NCBI GenBank assembly: GCA_963662895.1
Contig: OY759981.1
Span: forward strand, 2,976,001 to 3,040,000
Direction: 5' to 3'
DNA from: GWE2-42-39 sp963662895
Lineage (GTDB): Bacteria; Bacteroidota; Bacteroidia; Bacteroidales; Prolixibacteraceae
DNA: 64,000 nucleotides
The notes beneath the pieces are model-generated. The model saw only the letters and a program-made list of their open reading frames with translations. It was not told the origin of the DNA and ran no database searches. Of this stretch, positions 42,096 to 51,243 are shown piece by piece (the first letter of the stretch is position 1; every line of letters starts with the position of its first letter). Made by a program: the position numbers and the translations under genes.

Positions 42096-43565
42096 ATGAG
42101 AAAACTATTGGCAGCTTTGTTAATAATGACACTCACCTTTTCTGTGCTACCTGGTTTTTCACAAGACACTCAGGTGCAGGAACAAACCGGGCAACAGGCC
42201 AACAACGAGATTACTTCTTCTGAAAAAAATATTACATCGAATATCCTCCTTTCGAAAAAACGGGAAAAACCAATTACCGCTACTACTATTTTCAGAGGAT
42301 TAGTAGGGGTGCTGGTTTTGCTGGGACTTGGATACCTGATTAGTGCCGACCGGAAAAATATTCCGTGGCGAACAGTAGCTGTAGGCCTGATCTTTCAGAT
42401 TGTGCTGGCAATCGGCATTTTATATATCCCGGCAGTGCAATGGCTGTTCGAATTCTTCGGAAAACTTTTTGTGGTAATACTCGACTGTACTAAAGTGGGG
42501 ACCGAATTCCTGCTGGGAGGTTTGCTTGATACCAGTAAATACGGATATATCTTTTTGTTCCAGGTATTGCCGACCATTATTTTCTTTTCTGCGTTGACCA
42601 GTATTTTATTCTATTTCGGAATTATACAAAAAATTGTTTGGGCCCTGGCGTGGGTGTTTACACGACTGATGAAATTATCAGGGGCTGAAGCGCTTTCAGT
42701 AGCCGGCAATATTTTTCTGGGGCAAACCGAGTCTCCCCTGATGATAAAAGCCTACCTGTCTAAAATGAAAAACTCGGAAATCATGCTGGTTATGACTGGG
42801 GGAATGGCCACCCTTGCCGGGGGTGTCCTGGCTGCTTATATTGCTCTGCTGGGCGGAGACGACCCGGCATTGAGGCTCGAATTTGCCAAACACCTGCTGA
42901 CAGCCTCGGTAATGGCAGCTCCGGCTGCAATCGTATTCTCAAAAATGATTGTACCTCCCGATAGAGAAATAGATAGAGAGATTGTGATAACCCGTGAAAA
43001 TATTGGGAGCAATGTTCTTGATGCAATTTCGAACGGAACAACAGAAGGATTGAAATTAGTTGCCAATGTTGCTGCAATGTTGATTGCTTTTATTGCACTC
43101 ATTGCCCTTTTCAATGTCATTTTTTGGAAAATCGGAGACTGGACCGGCCTGAATGATATAATTGCCGGTAGTACAAATGGCCGTTATAGCGAACTTTCCC
43201 TACAGTTTTTACTTGGATATATTTTTTCGCCGGTCATGTGGCTGATAGGTGTTTGTTCTGATGACATTGTTTTAGTGGGCCGGTTGCTGGGTGAAAAGTT
43301 AATTCTGACCGAGTTTATCGGGTATATTAGTCTTGCCGATCTGAAAGCCTCCGGTATGTTTGCCGAAACGAAATCCATCATTATGGCCACTTATGTGCTT
43401 TGCGGGTTTGCCAATTTCGCTTCTATTGGTATCCAGATTGGAGGCATTGGTGCCCTGGCTCCCAATAAACGGGTATTACTGTCGAAATACGGAATGCGTT
43501 CACTGGTGGCAGGAACCCTGGCATCGCTACTTTCAGCAACTATTATCGGAATAATATTAGGGTAG
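42096..43565 (+). CDS. NupC/CNT-family concentrative nucleoside transporter with signal-peptide extension
   Basis: This 489-residue inner-membrane protein imports nucleosides with H+ or Na+. It begins with a cleavable signal-like segment (about 1-22, ending GFSQ) and a polar Q/N/S/T stretch (about 23-58) not found in E. coli NupC. The CNT body follows: gate and core domains with GNIFLGQTESPLMIKAYLSKM, MTGGMATLAGGVLAAYIALLG and, late, ICGFANF-type CGFANFASIGIQIGG. The final nine bases overlap the convergent DUF3109 gene. Nucleoside import close to upp is compatible with salvage, though upp is 9 kb away. Confidence 0.92.
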   Translation: MRKLLAALLIMTLTFSVLPGFSQDTQVQEQTGQQANNEITSSEKNITSNILLSKKREKPITATTIFRGLVGVLVLLGLGYLISADRKNIPWRTVAVGLIFQIVLAIGILYIPAVQWLFEFFGKLFVVILDCTKVGTEFLLGGLLDTSKYGYIFLFQVLPTIIFFSALTSILFYFGIIQKIVWALAWVFTRLMKLSGAEALSVAGNIFLGQTESPLMIKAYLSKMKNSEIMLVMTGGMATLAGGVLAAYIALLGGDDPALRLEFAKHLLTASVMAAPAAIVFSKMIVPPDREIDREIVITRENIGSNVLDAISNGTTEGLKLVANVAAMLIAFIALIALFNVIFWKIGDWTGLNDIIAGSTNGRYSELSLQFLLGYIFSPVMWLIGVCSDDIVLVGRLLGEKLILTEFIGYISLADLKASGMFAETKSIIMATYVLCGFANFASIGIQIGGIGALAPNKRVLLSKYGMRSLVAGTLASLLSATIIGIILG

Positions 43566-44123
43566 GTTTTCGGCTGCATAAACCAGTTGTTCGTACCATT
43601 CGCTGCCATATTTACGAATCAATGGTTCACGGAGGAATTTATAGAGAGGAAGTTTTTGCTCAGCGCCGCACTTGCGTCCGGGTTTGCAGATGTCAAGTTG
43701 CTGGTAGTTTACGGCATCAAAATGCTGGTATTCGGTAATTCGAATGGGGAAAAGATGGCATGAAAGCGGTTTCCTGAAAGTGATCTCTCCTTCGAGATAT
43801 GCCTTTTCGATAGCACATTTCAGAATCCCTTTCTCATCGGTAAATGTATAGGCACATTGCCTGTTATTCACCAGCGGTGTAACCAGGTCCCCCTCGAAAT
43901 CAATCACCGAGAAACCCTGCTTTTCAACTTCCTTTTTATGCTCTTCAGGAATGTATTTTTCAAAAACCGGATAGTTCTGCTCTATTTCTTTGGCTTCTCC
44001 TTCGGTCAAAAGGGCACCCGAGTCGCCTTCAACACAACAGTTCCCTTTGCATTTGAGCAGATCGCACAAAAAATGCTTTTCCAAAATATCGAGGCTGACT
44101 ATGGCACGTCCGATTTCGAGCAT
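43557..44123 (-). CDS. DUF3109-family cysteine-rich protein
   Basis: The protein has 188 residues from ATG 44123; a start ten codons upstream (44153) is possible but adds a hydrophobic stub unlike the family. The cysteine cluster CDLLKCKGNCCVEGD near residue 20 and further Cys in RQCAYTF, LKCAIEKAY, LSCHLFPIRI, DICKPGRKCG resemble the YkgJ-like zinc/iron-cluster proteins. Reaction unknown. The 3' end overlaps the transporter gene by 9 bp. Confidence 0.85.
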   Translation of the reverse strand: MLEIGRAIVSLDILEKHFLCDLLKCKGNCCVEGDSGALLTEGEAKEIEQNYPVFEKYIPEEHKKEVEKQGFSVIDFEGDLVTPLVNNRQCAYTFTDEKGILKCAIEKAYLEGEITFRKPLSCHLFPIRITEYQHFDAVNYQQLDICKPGRKCGAEQKLPLYKFLREPLIRKYGSEWYEQLVYAAENLP

Positions 44124-44221
44124 AATAAAAAATACAAATACAATTTTAAACACAAAGACAAGAAGTCACAAAGATTTAATTTTTAATATATTCCCTTGTG
44201 ACTTCATGTCCTTTTATGAAA

Positions 44222-45754
44222 TTATTTTTCAATCAGCACTTTTCCGGTCATTTCATCCGGAATTTTCAGTCCCATGATAGTTAACAAAGTCGGGGCCACA
44301 TCAGCCAGGACACCGTTGCTGATATTTGCCGTTTTGTTGTCGCTGACATAAATACACGGAACCGGATTCAGCGAGTGGGCAGTATTGGCCGAGCCGTTTT
44401 CGTTCACTGCATTGTCGGCATTTCCGTGGTCGGCAATGATCAGCACTTCATAATTATTGGCACGGGCCGTTTCAACCACTTCTTTTACACATTGGTCAAC
44501 GGCTGAAACGGCTTTGTAAATAGCTTCGTAAACGCCGGTATGACCAACCATATCACCGTTGGCAAAGTTCAGGCAAACGAAATTAGCCTCACCTTTTTTC
44601 AGCTCAGTCACAATGGCATCTTTCACTTTTGGTGCCGACATCTCAGGCTGATAATCGTAAGTAGGAACTTTAGGTGAAGGGATCAGTATCCGTTTTTCTC
44701 CTTCAAATTCTTCTTCACGGCCACCGCTGAAAAAGAAAGTTACATGGGCATATTTCTCCGTTTCGGCAATACGGATTTGTTTCAGCCCGGCTTTCGAAAC
44801 CACTTCGCCCATGGTATTGCCCGGGTTTTCCTTGTCGAAAATCACGTTAACACCTTTGAAATCGGCTTTGTAGTTGGTCATGGTGTACCATTTCAAGTCC
44901 ATGGTTTTCATGCCAAAATCAGGCAGATCTTGCTGTGTAAAGGCGATCGTTGTCTGGCGTAGACGGTCGGTGCGGAAATTGAAACAGATGACCACATCGC
45001 CTTCTTCGATGGTCGCCAGTGGTTGCCCGTTTTTGTCAACCATCACGATAGGTTTCAGAAATTCATCGGTCACTCCTGCATCGTAGGATGCCTGTATGGA
45101 AGATAGCAGGTCGGTCGACTTTTCACCTTTGCCGTTGGTGTAGAGGTCGTAAGCCAGTTTCATACGGTCCCAGTTTTTGTCGCGGTCCATCCCGTAATAA
45201 CGGCCAATCAGTGAAGCAAACTTGCCGTTGGTGGCTTTCAGTGCCTCCAGGTCATCTTTAATAAAACCGTAACCCGAGCGCGGGTCGGTATCCCGGCCAT
45301 CAGTCAATCCGTGAACAAACACTTTGTCAAGTCCCATGTCAGTGGCTACCTGGCAAAGGGCCACCATGTGCGAGCTAAGCGCATGAACCCCGCCTGGGCC
45401 AATCAAACCGATCAGGTGAACTTTTTTGTCGTTTTCTTTTGCATACGTGTACGCCTCAATAATCTTCGGATTTTTCCACAGCGATTTATCGCGGATAGCC
45501 TTGGTGATTTTCACCATATCCTGATAAAGTACGCGACCGGCGCCAATGTTGAGGTGCCCTACTTCCGAGTTTCCCATTTGTCCGTCGGGCAGACCTACAT
45601 TTTCACCGCAGGTAAGCAGTTGCGAATGCGGATATTCTTTCATCAGTGAATCCATGAACGGGGTGGGTGCTGTGGTAATCACATCACGTTTCGAACCATC
45701 GCCCATTCCCCATCCGTCAAGGATAATCAATATTGCTTTTTTTGTGTCAGCCAT
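44222..45754 (-). CDS. gpmI: 2,3-bisphosphoglycerate-independent phosphoglycerate mutase
   Basis: This 510-residue glycolytic enzyme interconverts 3- and 2-phosphoglycerate with two Mn2+ ions. Alkaline-phosphatase-type metal sites: ILDGWGMG at the N-terminus, catalytic Ser in MGNSEVGHLNIGAGR (about residue 62), HGLTDGRDTDP, and late metal ligands in ANGDMVGHTG and IADHGNAD. A minus-strand TACTTTTG box (45798-45791) lies 37 bases before the ATG. Confidence 0.96.
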   Translation of the reverse strand: MADTKKAILIILDGWGMGDGSKRDVITTAPTPFMDSLMKEYPHSQLLTCGENVGLPDGQMGNSEVGHLNIGAGRVLYQDMVKITKAIRDKSLWKNPKIIEAYTYAKENDKKVHLIGLIGPGGVHALSSHMVALCQVATDMGLDKVFVHGLTDGRDTDPRSGYGFIKDDLEALKATNGKFASLIGRYYGMDRDKNWDRMKLAYDLYTNGKGEKSTDLLSSIQASYDAGVTDEFLKPIVMVDKNGQPLATIEEGDVVICFNFRTDRLRQTTIAFTQQDLPDFGMKTMDLKWYTMTNYKADFKGVNVIFDKENPGNTMGEVVSKAGLKQIRIAETEKYAHVTFFFSGGREEEFEGEKRILIPSPKVPTYDYQPEMSAPKVKDAIVTELKKGEANFVCLNFANGDMVGHTGVYEAIYKAVSAVDQCVKEVVETARANNYEVLIIADHGNADNAVNENGSANTAHSLNPVPCIYVSDNKTANISNGVLADVAPTLLTIMGLKIPDEMTGKVLIEK

Positions 45755-45879
45755 AATATATTATAGTATTATTTTTTACTAAAACGGACACAAAAGTATC
45801 CTTTTTTTAAAATGAATAAAAATAAGGGAACCAGCTTCTTTTAGATTTAAAAAATAATTGATATGCAGTTAAAACGCAG

Positions 45880-45913
45880 AAAAGCGTTACAATGTATTTG
45901 ATGTAACGCTTTT
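45880..45913 (-). terminator. Terminator of the Gly-Leu-Gly tRNA operon
   Basis: AAAAGCGTTACA (45880-45891) and TGTAACGCTTTT (45902-45913) form a 12 bp perfect stem with a 10-base loop, four bases beyond the last tRNA. On the minus strand it ends in CTTTTCTGCG. Confidence 0.9.
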
Positions 45914-45917
45914 CGTG

Positions 45918-45990
<73 letters not shown>

Positions 45991-45998
45991 GTTAAAAG

Positions 45999-46082
45999 TA
46001 CCCGAGGCGGGACTTGAACCCGCACGATCATAATGATCATTGGATTTTAAGTCCAACGTGTCTACCATTCCACCACCCGGGC
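45999..46082 (-). tRNA. tRNA-Leu (anticodon TAA)
   Basis: An 84-base tRNA with the long variable arm of type II tRNAs (TGATCATTATGATCG region). The anticodon stem TTGGA/TCCAA holds loop CTTAAAA, anticodon TAA. It lies between two identical tRNA-Gly genes. Confidence 0.96.
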
Positions 46083-46138
46083 ATCCTAATGCCTTTCTGA
46101 ACTTAAAACGGAAAATTTTCTATTTTAAAGAACCAATG

Positions 46139-46211
<73 letters not shown>

Positions 46212-46258
46212 ATTATTATTTAGGAACCATCTGTATTTCACTTCCGAAAACAGCGTTG

Positions 46259-46290
46259 CAAATATAGAGCTATTTTTTTTTTCTCCAAAA
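46259..46290 (-). promoter_or_regulatory. Promoter of the tRNA operon
   Basis: On the minus strand: TTTG (46290-46287), 20 bp spacer with an A-rich run, TATATTTG (46266-46259). Start expected near 46252. Confidence 0.75.
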
Positions 46291-46331
46291 CTTAATTTTG
46301 AAAAATAAGAACCGCTTTTTCTCCCTGTAAA

Positions 46332-48950
46332 CTACTTTAAACCGGTGAGTTTCTTGATGTCGTTTAGCTTGTTCAGAGCCTCGATGGGGGTTAGGTTGTT
46401 TATGTCCAGATTTTTGATTTCGTCCCTTATTTGTTTCAGCACCGGATCGTCCAATTGAAAGAAACTCATCTGGAATCCCTCGCGGTGTTCGGCCATACCT
46501 TCCAGCGGTTTTGTCAGCTTGTCCTTTTTTTGTGCATCTTCCAGTTGAAGCAAAATTTCATCGGCCCGTTTTACCACTGAGGTTGGCATTCCGGCCATGC
46601 GTGCCACATGAATCCCAAAGCTATGATTACTGCCGCCCCGTATCAACTTCCTGAGAAAGATCACCTTGTTGCCCATCTCCCGGATGGTAACATTATAATT
46701 TTTTACACGGGAAAACGATTTTTCCATCTCGTTCAATTCATGATAGTGGGTTGCGAATAGCGTTTTCGCCCTGGCTTTCGGGTGTTCGTGGATATATTCG
46801 ACAATCGACCAGGCAATGGAAATACCGTCGTAAGTAGAAGTGCCACGGCCAAGTTCATCCAGCAAAATCAGGCTACGGTCAGAGATATTGTTCAGGATGC
46901 TGGCTGCTTCATGCATCTCGACCATAAAGGTTGATTCGCCCAGGGAAATATTATCGGATGCCCCGACACGGGTGAAGATTTTGTCGACATAACCAATTTT
47001 TGCCGAGGCTGCCGGGACAAAACTACCGATCTGGGCCATTAGTACAATCAGGGCTGTTTGTCGCAATAATGCCGATTTACCTGCCATGTTGGGCCCGGTG
47101 ATGATAATTATCTGCTGGTCATCGGTGTCCAGAAAAACATCATTGGCGATGTAGGTCTCACCGACTGGCATTTGTTGTTCAATTACCGGGTGGCGGCCTT
47201 CTTTTATATCGATGATTTTCGAATCATTGATTTCCGGTCTGATATATTCATTTGCGAGTGCTGATGTGGCAAACGAAAGCAGACAGTCAATCTGGGCAAG
47301 AATAGCTGCATTTAGCTGTATGGGCGCGATATACTCCGAAAGGGCAACCACCAACTGGTTGAATAATTGCATTTCGAGGGAAAGAATTTTTTCTTCAGCT
47401 CCCAGTATTTTCGTTTCGTATTCTTTCAGTTCTTCAGTAATATAACGTTCAGCACTCACCAGGGTTTGCTTTCTGATCCAGTCGGCAGGGACTTTGTCTT
47501 TGTGCGTATTACGAACCTCAATATAATAACCGAACACGTTGTTGAACGAAATTTTCAGTGACGGAATTCCTGTTCGTTCCGACTCCCGTTCCTGCATCCG
47601 GGCCAGGTAATCTTTGCCAGAATAGGCGATTTTCCGTAACCCGTCTAATTCATCAGAGACACCATCGGCGATCACCCTCCCTTTGTTCAGAAGCATCGGC
47701 GGATCGGGACAGATTTCTTTTTCGATCCGCTGGAGGATTGATTCACAGGGGTTGAGTTGTTCTGCAAAACGCATTAAACCGGCATTTCCTGAACCAGCGC
47801 ACATATTCCTGATTGGATCAATGGCTCTCAATGCATGTTTTAGCTGCACCACTTCACGCGGGTTGATCCGGGCTACCGCAACTTTCCCGATAATGCGTTC
47901 CAGATCGCCTGTCTGCCTGAGCTGCTCTTCTATTCCTTTTTTCAGTTCCTGGTGTTCGGTAAAATGCTGAACGATGTCGAGCCGGTTGTCGATTGCCTGG
48001 ACTTCCTTTAACGGAAGGGCGATCCAGCGTTTCAGTAAACGTGCCCCCATGGGCGAAATGGTTTTGTCGATCACCTGGACCAGTGTTTTTGCCCCTTCGT
48101 TGATGGAGGTAAAAAGTTCGAGATTACGAATTGTGAAACGGTCGAGCCACACGTATTTCTCCTCCTCGATGCGCGACAAAGCTGAAATGTGCCCCAGGTT
48201 ACTGTGCTGGGTGAGGTCGAGATAATGCAGGATAGCCCCCGAAGCAATCACACCGTAGTTTAGGTTCTGCACGCCAAATCCTTTTAGCGATTTAGTTTCG
48301 AAATGACGCAGCAACCGGTCCATGGCCGCATCTTCGGTATATACCCAGTCGTCGAGCGTATAGGTATAAAATTTTCCTCCGAACAAGGCGGTAAACTCTT
48401 TCCCTTTTCCTTTCTGAAATAGTACTTCTTTAGGCTGAAACGAATTAAGCAGCTTATCGACATATTCAAAATTGCCCTGTGCTGTTAGAAATTCACCGGT
48501 CGAAATATCGAGAAAAGCCACTCCTGCCGTGTTTTTATCGAAATGTACGGATGCAAGGAAATTATTTTCGCGGTGCTCCAGAATATTATCATTGATAGAA
48601 ACACCCGGGGTTACCAGTTCTGTAATTCCGCGTTTGACAATTTTTTTTGTCATTTTCGGGTCTTCCAGTTGTTCACAGATGGCAACCCGTTGCCCGGCCC
48701 TGACCAGCTTTGGCAAGTATGTATCAAGCGCATGGTACGGAAAACCTGCCAATTCGACGAAACTGGCAGACCCGTTTGCGCGGCGTGTTAATGTAATGCC
48801 TAATATCTCGGAAGTTTTAATGGCATCTTCCCCGAAAGTTTCATAAAAATCACCTACCCTGAACAGCAATACTGCATCAGGATGTTCGTCTTTAACGGCA
48901 TAATACTGCTTCATTAAAGGAGTTTCGACGTATTTTTTTGAAGCTGCCAA
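46332..48950 (-). CDS. mutS: DNA mismatch repair protein MutS, TTG start
   Basis: MutS recognises mismatches and starts repair with MutL. At 872 residues it is full length: mismatch-reading domain with the FYETFGEDA (Phe-x-Glu) motif near residue 37, connector, core and clamp (about 260-560), then the ATPase with Walker A TGPNMAGKSALLRQ, Walker B LDELGRGTSTYDG and the C-terminal dimer region. The start is a TTG at 48950: it gives the family opening AASKKYVETPLMKQYY, and there is no usable ATG upstream in frame. A TATCTTTG box (48989-48982) lies 32 bases upstream. It is a single gene. Confidence 0.97.
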   Translation of the reverse strand: MAASKKYVETPLMKQYYAVKDEHPDAVLLFRVGDFYETFGEDAIKTSEILGITLTRRANGSASFVELAGFPYHALDTYLPKLVRAGQRVAICEQLEDPKMTKKIVKRGITELVTPGVSINDNILEHRENNFLASVHFDKNTAGVAFLDISTGEFLTAQGNFEYVDKLLNSFQPKEVLFQKGKGKEFTALFGGKFYTYTLDDWVYTEDAAMDRLLRHFETKSLKGFGVQNLNYGVIASGAILHYLDLTQHSNLGHISALSRIEEEKYVWLDRFTIRNLELFTSINEGAKTLVQVIDKTISPMGARLLKRWIALPLKEVQAIDNRLDIVQHFTEHQELKKGIEEQLRQTGDLERIIGKVAVARINPREVVQLKHALRAIDPIRNMCAGSGNAGLMRFAEQLNPCESILQRIEKEICPDPPMLLNKGRVIADGVSDELDGLRKIAYSGKDYLARMQERESERTGIPSLKISFNNVFGYYIEVRNTHKDKVPADWIRKQTLVSAERYITEELKEYETKILGAEEKILSLEMQLFNQLVVALSEYIAPIQLNAAILAQIDCLLSFATSALANEYIRPEINDSKIIDIKEGRHPVIEQQMPVGETYIANDVFLDTDDQQIIIITGPNMAGKSALLRQTALIVLMAQIGSFVPAASAKIGYVDKIFTRVGASDNISLGESTFMVEMHEAASILNNISDRSLILLDELGRGTSTYDGISIAWSIVEYIHEHPKARAKTLFATHYHELNEMEKSFSRVKNYNVTIREMGNKVIFLRKLIRGGSNHSFGIHVARMAGMPTSVVKRADEILLQLEDAQKKDKLTKPLEGMAEHREGFQMSFFQLDDPVLKQIRDEIKNLDINNLTPIEALNKLNDIKKLTGLK

Positions 48951-48981
48951 AGCTAAATTTTTTATTTTTTTGAATAAAAAA

Positions 48982-48989
48982 CAAAGATA
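48982..48989 (-). promoter_or_regulatory. -7 box of mutS
   Basis: CAAAGATA on the plus strand reads TATCTTTG on the minus strand; leader about 25 nt to the TTG start. Confidence 0.45.
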
Positions 48990-49228
48990 AATGTTTCGCC
49001 AAAGGAAGGAAATAAACCGGATGATTGTTCATCCAAACTTTTCAACAGGTGTTAAAATAGTGTAATTATTTAGTCAAAGAACGGTTCCTTTCCCGTATTT
49101 TGTTTTAGCCTGTTAAAATGTGGACTGTAGCATAAAAAAACAGACGGAATTTTTGAAATTGGCCCAATAAAATTGTTCCTTTAGTATGATTAATTTTCCA
49201 TAATTTATCTGGCCATAAAAAGTAACCG

Positions 49229-49918
49229 ATGTACGAGAAGCTCAGTATTAAAAATTGGGCCGTTGAAGACCGCCCCCGTGAAAAAATGCTTACCAAAGGA
49301 ATCCGGACCTTAAGTGATGCCGAACTGATTGCAATCCTGATTGGCTCGGGTAATTTGAAAGAAACTGCTGTCGAATTGTCGCGCCGGATTTTGGCACAGG
49401 CGAATAATAATCTGCACGAACTGGCAAGAATGTCGGTTGATGATCTGAGAAAATTCAAAGGTGTTGGTGAGGCCAAAGCCATTAATATTATGGCAGCGCT
49501 TGAACTGGGCCGGCGACGGAAAGAAAGTGAACCGGAAGAAAAAGTGCAGGTCACGAGTAGTGCCGATGTTGCCCGGATCTTCCAGCCTTTGCTGGGCGAC
49601 CTGCCACACGAGGAGTTTTGGGTGTTGCTACTGAACCGTTCGAACAGGGTGATCGATAAGCAAATGGTCAGTCAGGGCGGGATTGCCGGTACGGTTACCG
49701 ATGTGAGGATTATTCTGAAAGTGGCTGTCGAGAAACTGGCAAGCTCCATTATTTTGTGCCATAACCATCCGTCGGGTAACCTCCAGGCCAGTGAGGCCGA
49801 CCGTACGATTACCAAAAAAATTAAGGAAGCCGGGAAATGGATGGACATTCCTGTGGTAGATCACGTGATTATTGGTAACGAAAAATATTTTAGCTTTGCA
49901 GATAAAGGCTTAATCTGA
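49229..49918 (+). CDS. radC: RadC-family JAB-domain protein
   Basis: The protein has 229 residues. N-terminal part: an HhH-like helical region (about 45-95, LRKFKGVGEAKAINIMAALELG in part). C-terminal part: a JAB metallopeptidase-fold domain with ILCHNHPSGNLQASEAD (about 170-187), which holds the HxH...D metal ligands. RadC is widely conserved but its cellular role is unproven despite the name. The stop overlaps the next start (TGATG at 49916-49920), so the deacetylase-like gene is translationally coupled. Confidence 0.95.
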   Translation: MYEKLSIKNWAVEDRPREKMLTKGIRTLSDAELIAILIGSGNLKETAVELSRRILAQANNNLHELARMSVDDLRKFKGVGEAKAINIMAALELGRRRKESEPEEKVQVTSSADVARIFQPLLGDLPHEEFWVLLLNRSNRVIDKQMVSQGGIAGTVTDVRIILKVAVEKLASSIILCHNHPSGNLQASEADRTITKKIKEAGKWMDIPVVDHVIIGNEKYFSFADKGLI

Positions 49919-51243
49919 TGTCATTCATGGTCATCATTTACTCGAAACAAAAAACAGAACGGCTTAATTATACCCTGAAACTGATTTTCACAACCATCCT
50001 GAAGACCGGGTATATCCTGACGACTGATAAAAATAAGTTTCTTCAGTCGGAACTTCCCAGGATCAACTATTCGGATGAAAATTGGGACGGGAGCCTGTTT
50101 CTGAAACCACATCCTCTGTTGTTTCGCAACGACATTGCTCCAATAGAAATCACAACTGTTGAATATGAAGGAAAGCAGGTGTTTTTCCCTGTGTCCGGCG
50201 GTTCATTTTTACCTTTCGATGTGTTTGCATGCTCGTTTTACATTGCATCCCGTTACGAGGAATATCTTTTCACGGGAAAAACGAAACACGGACGGTTTCC
50301 TGCAACTGAAAGTATTTTGTATAAATACCGTTTACTTGATGAACCGGTGGTAAACCAGTGGGCCCGGCTTCTCGCAGAAAAAATTTCAGAATATGACCCC
50401 CGTTTTACAGTTCCGGGAAAAGAGTTTAATTTCCTGATGACAATTGATGTTGATAACGCATGGGCTTATAAGAATAAGGCATTATGGATTCAGGCCGGGG
50501 CAATTGCAAGATCGGTTTTAAAAGCTGATTTTTCAGGAATAAAAAGACGGCAGGATGTCCTTTCCGGGAAAGAAGCCGATCCGTACGACACATACCGTTT
50601 TATTGATGAAGCATTTAAAGGGAATGAAGATCATCTGAAATTTTTCTTTTTACTCGGCGACCGGGGGACGTACGACAGGAATATCCCGTACCGAAATGCG
50701 AATTTGCAGTCGCTTATCCGGCATTTGGCTGAAAAGTTTAAGATTGGCATTCATTTTTCTTACGCGTCAAACAGGAACCGGGAAATGGTAAAAAAGGAAA
50801 AGCAAAGGCTGGAAAGCATTCTTGGCAAAAAGGTGACCGGCAGTCGTCAACATTTCCTGTTGCTCAACTTTCCCTACACGTACGAAAACCTTATTGAGGC
50901 AGGTATTACGGCAGATTACACCATGGGGTATCCCGATGCTGTTGGTTTCAGGGCCGGGCTTTGTACCCCTTTTCAGTTTTTCAACCTTGAAAAAAATATT
51001 GCTACCGGACTGACCGTTTATCCTTTGCATGCCATGGACGTCAGTCTGAGACATTATATAAAATTAAGCCCGGAACAGGCTGTTGAAGAAATGAATAATC
51101 TGATGCAAAAAGTGAAGGAAACAGGAGGCTCCTTCATCTGTTTATGGCATAACGAATCGGTAAACGGGTGGGGTGAATGGAAAGGCTGGCAGAAGGTTTT
51201 TCTTCAGACTATTCGTACCGGATTAAAATTTGAAAATGTATAA
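49918..51243 (+). CDS. Polysaccharide deacetylase-like protein
   Basis: The protein has 441 residues. The C-terminal half looks like the Bacteroidota polysaccharide deacetylase-like family (often annotated DUF7033): FLMTIDVDNAW (metal-type TxDxD) near residue 178, IGIHFSYASN (about 280), LRHYIKLSPEQAVEEMNNLM, and LWHNES (about 413). The N-terminal 130 residues are a separate alpha/beta region. No signal peptide is obvious, so a cytoplasmic or envelope-linked sugar modification is equally possible. It overlaps radC by one base and the acyltransferase gene by 8 bases, forming a tight three-gene unit. Confidence 0.78.
   Translation: MSFMVIIYSKQKTERLNYTLKLIFTTILKTGYILTTDKNKFLQSELPRINYSDENWDGSLFLKPHPLLFRNDIAPIEITTVEYEGKQVFFPVSGGSFLPFDVFACSFYIASRYEEYLFTGKTKHGRFPATESILYKYRLLDEPVVNQWARLLAEKISEYDPRFTVPGKEFNFLMTIDVDNAWAYKNKALWIQAGAIARSVLKADFSGIKRRQDVLSGKEADPYDTYRFIDEAFKGNEDHLKFFFLLGDRGTYDRNIPYRNANLQSLIRHLAEKFKIGIHFSYASNRNREMVKKEKQRLESILGKKVTGSRQHFLLLNFPYTYENLIEAGITADYTMGYPDAVGFRAGLCTPFQFFNLEKNIATGLTVYPLHAMDVSLRHYIKLSPEQAVEEMNNLMQKVKETGGSFICLWHNESVNGWGEWKGWQKVFLQTIRTGLKFENV

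Noticed and set aside
43557..43565. Overlap of convergent transporter and DUF3109 genes as an error
   Set aside because: Nine-base convergent overlaps are ordinary; both C-termini are normal for their families.
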